Origin: Desulfovibrio sp. 86
Lineage (GTDB): Bacteria; Desulfobacterota; Desulfovibrionia; Desulfovibrionales; Desulfovibrionaceae
Length of the DNA: 64,000 bases
Assembly (NCBI RefSeq): GCF_902702915.1
Contig: NZ_LR738849.1
Coordinates: forward strand, 1,550,001 to 1,614,000
Direction: 5' to 3'
Under the pieces are notes generated by a model, which was given only the letters and a program-made list of their open reading frames with translations, searched no databases and had not been told where the DNA came from. Position 1 is the first letter of the stretch. The number at the start of each line of letters is the position of its first letter. A program made the position numbers and the translations under genes. Of the stretch, positions 59,228 to 64,000 are shown one piece after another.

Positions 59228-61222
59228 ATGGGTATGAGAGCTTCTGTCATGCACAACGCTCCACAGCGCATACCCGGCATCGTCATCGGCGGTACGGGCA
59301 GCAATACGGGCAAGACCACAGTCACTCTTGCCCTTCTGTGCGCCCTGGCCTCTCGCGGCCTCGCCGTACGCGCCGCCAAAACCGGCCCTGACTACATAGA
59401 CGCCGCCTTTCACGCTGCCATAACAGGTCAACCCGCCGCCAATCTGGATGCCTGGATGTGTCGTCAGGCCCCCGCGACTCCCGACGAAAAGCCCTTCGCG
59501 GGCGGCAAAGGCCTGCCCAAGGGACTGCAAACCGTGTTCGAACGCATGGCGGCAAGCCCCTCCGGCACGGGCCGCGCCCCAGACCTGCTGCTGGTTGAAG
59601 GCGCCATGGGCCTGTACGACGGCGGGCACGCCGGGGCTGGCAGCACGGCCCATCTGGCGGCGCTGCTTGATCTGCCCATCCTTCTCGTATGCAGCGCTGC
59701 CGGGCTTGGACAGTCCATCGCCGCCCTGGTGGAAGGCTATCTGCGTCACAAGCCCCAATGGCTCAACGCCAAAAGCACGCCGCCGCGCTTTCTGGGCATT
59801 GTCTGCACCCATATCGGGAGCCAGCGCCATGCCGAAATCATTGCCGACGCCCTGAAACCGCTGGAAAAATCAGACAACGTCCCCCTGCTGGCCTTGCTGC
59901 CCCGCAAGGGCGCTCCAGAACTGCAATCGCGCCATCTTGGCCTTGTGGAAGTCCGCGAAGCCCTGCCCGCACTGGACAGGGACGCGCTGACCCACTGGCT
60001 TGAAGAGAATTGCCGCCTGGACGCCCTGCTCAAACTGGCCGGTGTTGTCAGCGTCCCATCCCGAGGGGCGGCAAGTGGCAGCCCGGAAAAAACAGATACA
60101 AACAACGCCTGCCAGCGCGGGGACACATGCGAGGGCAAGCGCGTGGGCAGGCGCGAGAACAAATGCGAGGACAAGAGCGGGGATGAGCCTGAGGGCATGT
60201 GCGGCGCAAGAACGGCAGGCATTGCAAAAAGGGGCCTGCGGCTGCGCGCTACCGGCGGCGTGGCGGCGCTCTCTAAAAATCTGGCAGACAGAGGCACCCC
60301 CGCCACAGTAAGTCGAACGATCTCAGCCCCCCCTGCGGCCATGCCAGAGTCCGCTCTGGCAACCCGGTTTTTTCCGCCGAGCCAGCCGGGCACAACGACT
60401 ATCCGCAACTCCGCAATACAGGCAGACAATCAAGAACCTCAGCAGGATGCAGCAAACCTGTTCGCCCCCGGCCTTGCCACGGTTGCGTCCACAAAAGCGC
60501 GATCGACGCGGGGAGCGCCCCGCCCCCTCATTGGCATGGCCTGGGATGCTGCCTTCAGTTTCTGCTATGCCGACCTGCCCGCCCTGCTGACGGAACTCGG
60601 CGCGGACGTTGTGCCCTTTTCTCCCTTGCGCGACGCCGCGCCGCCGCAGGGCTGCACCGGACTCTATTTCCCCGGCGGCTATCCCGAACTGCACGCAGAA
60701 GAACTTGGGGCCAATCTCCCCATGCTGCGGCGCTTGCGGGCGCTGGCGCAACAAAACCTGCCCATCTACGGCGAATGCGGCGGCTATATCTATCTCATGC
60801 GCTCCCTGCGCATGGAGGACCAGCCAGAACTGCGGGAATACGCCATGGCCGGACTTTTGCCCCTGCGCTGCGTTCTTGGCAAAACCAGAGCGGCTCTGGG
60901 CTATCGTGCCGCCCTGGCCCTGCCCGGTTGGCCCGAACGCGCTGCCCGCCTGACAACAAGTTTCGCAGGTCAGCCGGACTCCAGACCCGGCTCCAACCCC
61001 CTTTGGGTGCGCGGGCACGAATTCCACTATGCCCGTGAGGATGACGGGCCGCTGCCCCCGCGCTGCGCCCCCCTCTGGCAACTGCACGACAGCAAGGGGG
61101 TTTTGTTGCGTCAGGAGGGCTGCCGCTGCGGCTCAGTTGCCGGAACCTGGCTGCATTGCTACCCTGAGGGCGCGCGCACCTTCTGGCGGGCCTGGCTCAA
61201 AACAGCCACGCCCCTGCCCTAA
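59228..61222 (+). CDS. cobB: Cobyrinate a,c-diamide synthase with long internal insertion
   Basis: 664 residues against about 450 usual. It amidates cobyrinate side chains a and c using ATP and glutamine (cobamide synthesis). The N-terminal ATP domain has GGTGSNTGKTTVTLALL (about 18-34) and KTGPDYIDAAFH; the C-terminal class I glutamine amidotransferase domain has PIYGECGGYIYLM (nucleophile Cys about 515) and the catalytic His in RGHEFHYA (about 597). Between them, residues about 272-428 are an insertion rich in Arg/Cys/Glu and Ala/Pro with repeats like CEGKRVGRRENKCEDK. The start is uncertain: ATGs at 59228, 59234 and 59249 are all possible; earlier codons lie in the palindrome. Confidence 0.93.
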   Translation: MGMRASVMHNAPQRIPGIVIGGTGSNTGKTTVTLALLCALASRGLAVRAAKTGPDYIDAAFHAAITGQPAANLDAWMCRQAPATPDEKPFAGGKGLPKGLQTVFERMAASPSGTGRAPDLLLVEGAMGLYDGGHAGAGSTAHLAALLDLPILLVCSAAGLGQSIAALVEGYLRHKPQWLNAKSTPPRFLGIVCTHIGSQRHAEIIADALKPLEKSDNVPLLALLPRKGAPELQSRHLGLVEVREALPALDRDALTHWLEENCRLDALLKLAGVVSVPSRGAASGSPEKTDTNNACQRGDTCEGKRVGRRENKCEDKSGDEPEGMCGARTAGIAKRGLRLRATGGVAALSKNLADRGTPATVSRTISAPPAAMPESALATRFFPPSQPGTTTIRNSAIQADNQEPQQDAANLFAPGLATVASTKARSTRGAPRPLIGMAWDAAFSFCYADLPALLTELGADVVPFSPLRDAAPPQGCTGLYFPGGYPELHAEELGANLPMLRRLRALAQQNLPIYGECGGYIYLMRSLRMEDQPELREYAMAGLLPLRCVLGKTRAALGYRAALALPGWPERAARLTTSFAGQPDSRPGSNPLWVRGHEFHYAREDDGPLPPRCAPLWQLHDSKGVLLRQEGCRCGSVAGTWLHCYPEGARTFWRAWLKTATPLP

Positions 61223-61262
61223 CCACGCAGACGGGTTTGCTCCCGGCCTGCCGAGGCTCAAC

Positions 61263-61943
61263 ATGACGCACACGACTTCAGTGGAACTGGATTCCGCCTG
61301 CACGCCGCAGGATATAGAAAACCGTTCCTTTGCCATCATCGATCAGGAGCTGCCGCCGCCGCGCCCCTTTGAAGGCCCGCTCTGGCAGGTGGCCCGCCGT
61401 TGCATCCACACCCTTGGCGATACGGACATTCTGGGCGACCTCAGATTGAGCGCCAAAGGTCTTGAAGCTGGTGTGGCTGCCCTTATGCGTGGTTGCACGG
61501 TGTACACCGACACGCGCATGGCCGCCGCCGGGCTGCCCATGCGTCGTCTGACGCCTCTGGGCGTCACTGTCACGCCCATCATGGCCCTGCCGGGGCTGGA
61601 CGAGCTTGCCCGAGCCAAAAAAACAACGCGTTCCCGCGCCGGGCTGGAATCTCTTGCCGGGCAGATGAGCGGGCATATCATGGTTATCGGCAACGCGCCC
61701 ACGGCCCTGCTTGGCCTGCTGGACGTGCTGGATCAGGGCGCGCCGCCCCCGGCCCTCATCGTGGGCATGCCCGTGGGCTTTGTGAACGCGGCGCAATCCA
61801 AGGAACTGTTGCGCCGCAGCCCGTGGCCGCACTTTACCCTGCTGGGACGCAAGGGCGGCTCGGCCGTGGCGGCGGCCTGCGTCAACGCGTTGGCGGATCT
61901 GGCGCTGGAACAGCGCGGATTAGGAGACGTGGCGAAGCTGTAA
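61263..61943 (+). CDS. cbiC: Precorrin-8X / cobalt-precorrin-8 methylmutase
   Basis: 226 residues, full length. It moves a methyl group from C-11 to C-12 to give (cobalt-)hydrogenobyrinate or cobyrinate. The catalytic His is in VARRCIHTLGD (about 43); family motifs include GCTVYTDTRMAAAGL, VIGNAPTALLGLLD, GMPVGFVNAAQSKELL and LGRKGGSAVAAACVNAL. GAGG precedes the ATG by 5-8 bp. It is 40 bp after cobB, and its product is the substrate of CobB, so the pair covers adjacent pathway steps. Confidence 0.96.
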   Translation: MTHTTSVELDSACTPQDIENRSFAIIDQELPPPRPFEGPLWQVARRCIHTLGDTDILGDLRLSAKGLEAGVAALMRGCTVYTDTRMAAAGLPMRRLTPLGVTVTPIMALPGLDELARAKKTTRSRAGLESLAGQMSGHIMVIGNAPTALLGLLDVLDQGAPPPALIVGMPVGFVNAAQSKELLRRSPWPHFTLLGRKGGSAVAAACVNALADLALEQRGLGDVAKL

Positions 61944-62032
61944 ACAATGCCGCAAAGGATGACATGACCTCAGGGGAGGGTTCTTCGTTTGGGCCGCCTG
62001 CGCGGCGGGCGCTCTAGAAGCATAAAAACCCG

Positions 62033-62118
62033 GCCTGTCCTTTGAGAGGCGGTTTGTGTGCCCTGCGGGCACGAAGGCTTTTCTTTAATTTAGCTTGGGC
62101 CGCCTGCGCGGCGGGCGG
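62033..62118 (+). repeat. GTGCCCTGCGGGCAC dispersed repeat, copy 2
   Basis: CCTGTCCTTTGAGAGGCGG, GTGCCCTGCGGGCAC, GGCTTTTCTTTAATTTAG and GGGCCGCCTGCGCGGCGG match copy 1 at 42.7 kb. It continues directly into inverted arm A. Confidence 0.8.
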
Positions 62119-62356
62119 CAGATGGGGGCCTGTTAGGGGCTGCCGCCCCTCCGAGGCCCCCTCTGCACTCCCCCCGGACGACCCCGCTGAGCTTGTCGCA
62201 TCTCTCCACTCCCACGGGTCAGCCTTCAAGGGCCTTCCATACCCCACCATTCTGCGAGGGCTGCGCGGCCTCCGCTCCGGGAGCTTCCTCGCTGCGCTCG
62301 GTGATCTCCCTGCGCGCCGCGCAATGCCAGCGTGCAGGTTCGCGTTGAATGAGAGG
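62095..62356 (+). repeat. Long inverted repeat, arm A
   Basis: About 260 bp matching, in reverse orientation, 63179-63416. Shared runs include GGGGGCCTGTTAGGGGCTGC, CCCCCCGGACGACCCCGCTG, CACGGGTCAGCCTTCAAGGG and GCGCCGCGCAATGCC. Confidence 0.9.
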
Positions 62357-62487
62357 ACATGAGACGTCTGGTTGGCTGAAGAAGTACCAAAAGATTCGGG
62401 CTTGGGCATGATCTTTTTCTTGCGTTAAAAAACAGCAGATTAAGCATGCCTCCCCAAAATTCTGCCTCGCAAACAAAGCACATAACC

Positions 62488-62743
62488 AGTGCTGTTTCTC
62501 AGGAGTGCTGTTTCTCAGGAGTGCTGTTTCTCAGGAGTGCTGTTTCTCAGGAGTGCTGTTTCTCAGGAGTGCTGTTTCTCAGGAGTGCTGTTTCTCAGGA
62601 GTGCTGTTTCTCAGGAGTGCTGTTTCTCAGGAGTGCTGTTTCTCAGGAGTGCTGTTTCTCAGGAGTGCTGTTTCTCAGGAGTGCTGTTTCTCAGGAGTGC
62701 TGTTTCTCAGGAGTGCTGTTTCTCAGGAGTGCTGTTTCTCAGG
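62488..62743 (+). repeat. Perfect 16-bp tandem repeat, 16 copies
   Basis: AGTGCTGTTTCTCAGG is repeated 16 times without a single difference (256 bp). There are no spacers, so it is not a CRISPR array. The 16-bp period is not a multiple of 3 and no stop occurs in any plus-strand frame, so all three frames read the same 16-residue peptide cycle (GVLFLRSAVSQECCFS). Confidence 0.97.
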
Positions 62744-62869
62744 CAGGGAGCGTATTGCTGCCGGGGGCGGCGTCATAAAGAACCGAAGCCGACACGTCGG
62801 CGAGGTTCGTGCATAGCCGCCCCCGAAAAAAGCATTTGTTGGTCAGGGTAGAACAGGGGGGTGCTTCGG

Positions 62870-63010
62870 GGGGGATGCAAGGGGGGCCGAGAAGGGGGCG
62901 CAGCCCCATAACCGGCCCCGCCTTGCCCCCGCCGGAGGCGGCCCAAACAACAGAAAAAGATAAACCCCCGTGCCCGCAGGGCACACAAGCCGCCTCGCAA
63001 AGGACAAACT
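62870..63010 (-). repeat. GTGCCCTGCGGGCAC dispersed repeat, inverted copy 3
   Basis: Read on the minus strand: CCTTTGCGAGGCGGCTTGT, GTGCCCTGCGGGCAC, a poorly kept T-rich segment, GGGCCGCCTCCGGCGG, then GGGGCTGCGCCCCTTCTC. It is more diverged than the other copies. Confidence 0.7.
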
Positions 63011-63178
63011 CGTTTTTGCTTTCTTTTAGAGCGCCAGATTGCAACCCCACACCAACAGAGCATAATCCACGTATTGAACGACCAGCCCCAAAATTCAAAC
63101 CCTTCATCGCAACGTCCCTTTCCTCAATAACTAGCGCCATTTCTGAAACTTTTTACAGCACCCCGACGCCCCCAATCT

Positions 63179-63416
63179 CTCATTCAACGCGACGGCGCAC
63201 GATGGCATTGCGCGGCGCGAAGGAAGCTCCCGAAGCGGCGGCCGCGCAGCCCTCGTGGGATAGCGGGATATGGAAGGCCCTTGAAGGCTGACCCGTGGGA
63301 GTGGAGACATACGACAAACCCAGCGGGGTCGTCCGGGGGGAGTGCAGAGGGGGCCTCGGAGGGGCGGCAGCCCCTAACAGGCCCCCTTCTGCCGCCCGCC
63401 GCGCAGCCCCCCCAAA
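63179..63416 (-). repeat. Long inverted repeat, arm B
   Basis: About 240 bp, the inverted counterpart of arm A (62095-62356), separated from it by about 820 bp. It is followed by GGGGGGGCTGCGCGGCGG on the minus strand, the end of the GTGCCCTGCGGGCAC family element. Confidence 0.9.
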
Positions 63417-63440
63417 GAAACAAACCTGGAATTGAAAATC

Positions 63441-63492
63441 AAAAAACCGGGTAAAGCGCATTTTCAAAAACATCGCTTTACCCGGTTTTTCG
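63441..63492. terminator. Bidirectional terminator
   Basis: AAACCGGGTAAAGCG (63444-63458) pairs with CGCTTTACCCGGTTT (63474-63488). The stem has T tails on both strands. On the minus strand it follows the gene ending at 63519. Confidence 0.88.
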
Positions 63493-63518
63493 AGTTTATA
63501 CTAAAATTTTTGCGCCAG

Positions 63519-63998
63519 TCAGTTCTTTTTTGCCGCCGCGCCGTCATCAGGCCTGCTTGCAGGCTTTTCAGGCGTAATGATTACAGCGTCTGTTATTTCT
63601 TCATCAGCAATGGTGCCGCCGGATGCGCCAGGTTCAGACACATTTGACCCGTTCGTGTTCCCCCCGTTCGCGCCTGTTCCCGATGCGTTCGGGCCTGACG
63701 GCGGCGCTGCCTGCGCATCCGCATCAAGCACAGGGGGCAGGGCCGCTTGCGCGTCCACCACGCGGGCCTCGCCCAGGGCAAGGCGCTGCTCCTCGCTTTG
63801 CGGCAGGGGGATGCAGTTCTTGTCCACCAGCACAATGCCCGTGCGCTCCAGCACCTCACGGCGGTAGGCGAACTCCTGCTGCATGCGGTGGTGGCGGTAC
63901 ACAAACAGGCGATGCACGAGGTAGCACACGGCGATCATAGCCGCCAGGCTGCCCGCTATCCAGGGGATATAGGGCGTAAGCAGCTGGCCCAGCCCCAC
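63519..63998 (-). CDS. Small single-pass membrane protein, possibly truncated at the window edge
   Basis: 159 residues visible. One membrane helix (about 12-33: IPWIAGSLAAMIAVCYLVHR) is followed by a basic segment (RHHRMQQEFAYRRE) and then a helix-forming charged region (ERTGIVLVDKNCIPLPQSEE). The last 80 residues are Ala/Gly/Asn/Ser/Pro-rich with low complexity (NASGTGANGGNTNGSN) and end in KN. A GTG start at 63998 is possible, but the true start may be outside the window. The family is not recognised. It ends with a strong terminator. Confidence 0.6.
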   Translation of the reverse strand: MGLGQLLTPYIPWIAGSLAAMIAVCYLVHRLFVYRHHRMQQEFAYRREVLERTGIVLVDKNCIPLPQSEEQRLALGEARVVDAQAALPPVLDADAQAAPPSGPNASGTGANGGNTNGSNVSEPGASGGTIADEEITDAVIITPEKPASRPDDGAAAKKN

Positions 63999-64000
63999 AA

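Larger units (their letters stand above)
61944..63440. other. Repeat cluster without genes
   Basis: About 1.5 kb. It consists of forward and inverted copies of the GTGCCCTGCGGGCAC family and its long right arm, around a 256-bp tandem array. Several long frames occur here but are products of the repeats (see findings). Confidence 0.75.

Noticed and set aside
62488-62743. CRISPR array
   Set aside because: The 16-bp units are directly adjacent with no spacers, and there are no cas genes in the window.

Overview
The window is GC-rich chromosomal DNA from what looks like a sulfate-reducing deltaproteobacterium of the Desulfovibrionaceae. This assignment is an inference. It rests on an ArsR-methyltransferase regulator (SahR type) next to ahcY, on nickel-transport accessory proteins (NikK/NikL type), on the rimP-nusA-ylxR-infB...truB-rpsO-pnp order with DUF503 and DHH genes inside it, and on the codon and GC style. 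I see no rRNA, tRNA, prophage, IS transposase or CRISPR array.

Layout. 0-5.7 kb: the end of a class II aldolase, two periplasmic nickel-uptake accessory proteins, YceI, DinB, a cyclophilin, and a MutY fused to an intact Nudix motif. 5.8-20.6 kb: a type I secretion operon (ABC exporter, HlyD-like adaptor) ending in an 11-kb gene for a 3671-residue adhesin with about 29 VCBS-type repeats, a Thr-Gly-Pro linker and a His/Asp/Ala-rich tail. 21-22.7 kb: a PAS-containing chemoreceptor. 23-34.5 kb: the transcription/translation cluster rimP, nusA, ylxR, infB, DUF503, nrnA, truB, rpsO, pnp; rbfA is not in its usual place. 34.6-37.6 kb: an unknown soluble protein, then NfeD and SPFH membrane proteins. 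37.8-42.5 kb: glutaminase, a glutamate/GABA-type antiporter and glutamate decarboxylase, which together look like a complete glutamate-dependent acid-resistance module, plus a remnant of a second permease. 43-49.9 kb: a large FAD/Fe-S dehydrogenase, a membrane protein, a small unknown protein and a DUF721/DciA-like protein. 50-52.5 kb: sahR-ahcY. 53-59.1 kb: rnhA, a membrane protein, a C_GCAxxG_C_C protein, a ThiS/MoaD-like protein, a site-2 protease homologue, trpS, ruvX, mltG and a small unknown gene. 59.2-61.9 kb: cobB-cbiC (cobamide synthesis). 62-63.4 kb: a gene-free block of inverted repeats around a perfect 16 x 16-bp tandem array. The window ends in a small membrane-anchored protein on the minus strand.

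The intergenic spaces are unusually rich in dispersed palindromic repeats. At least four families recur: a G-rich/C-rich palindrome with a CCCTTTTGCAAAAGGG core (5 copies, one split by another element), a multi-hairpin family with AGAGCATTT ends, a 100-150 bp MITE-like palindrome (2 copies), and a GTGCCCTGCGGGCAC-containing family (at least 4 copies). The most interesting items are the secreted giant adhesin with its recently amplified 633-bp super-repeat and no recognisable RTX repeats, the inverted-repeat/minisatellite block at 62-63.4 kb, and several candidate structured leader RNAs.
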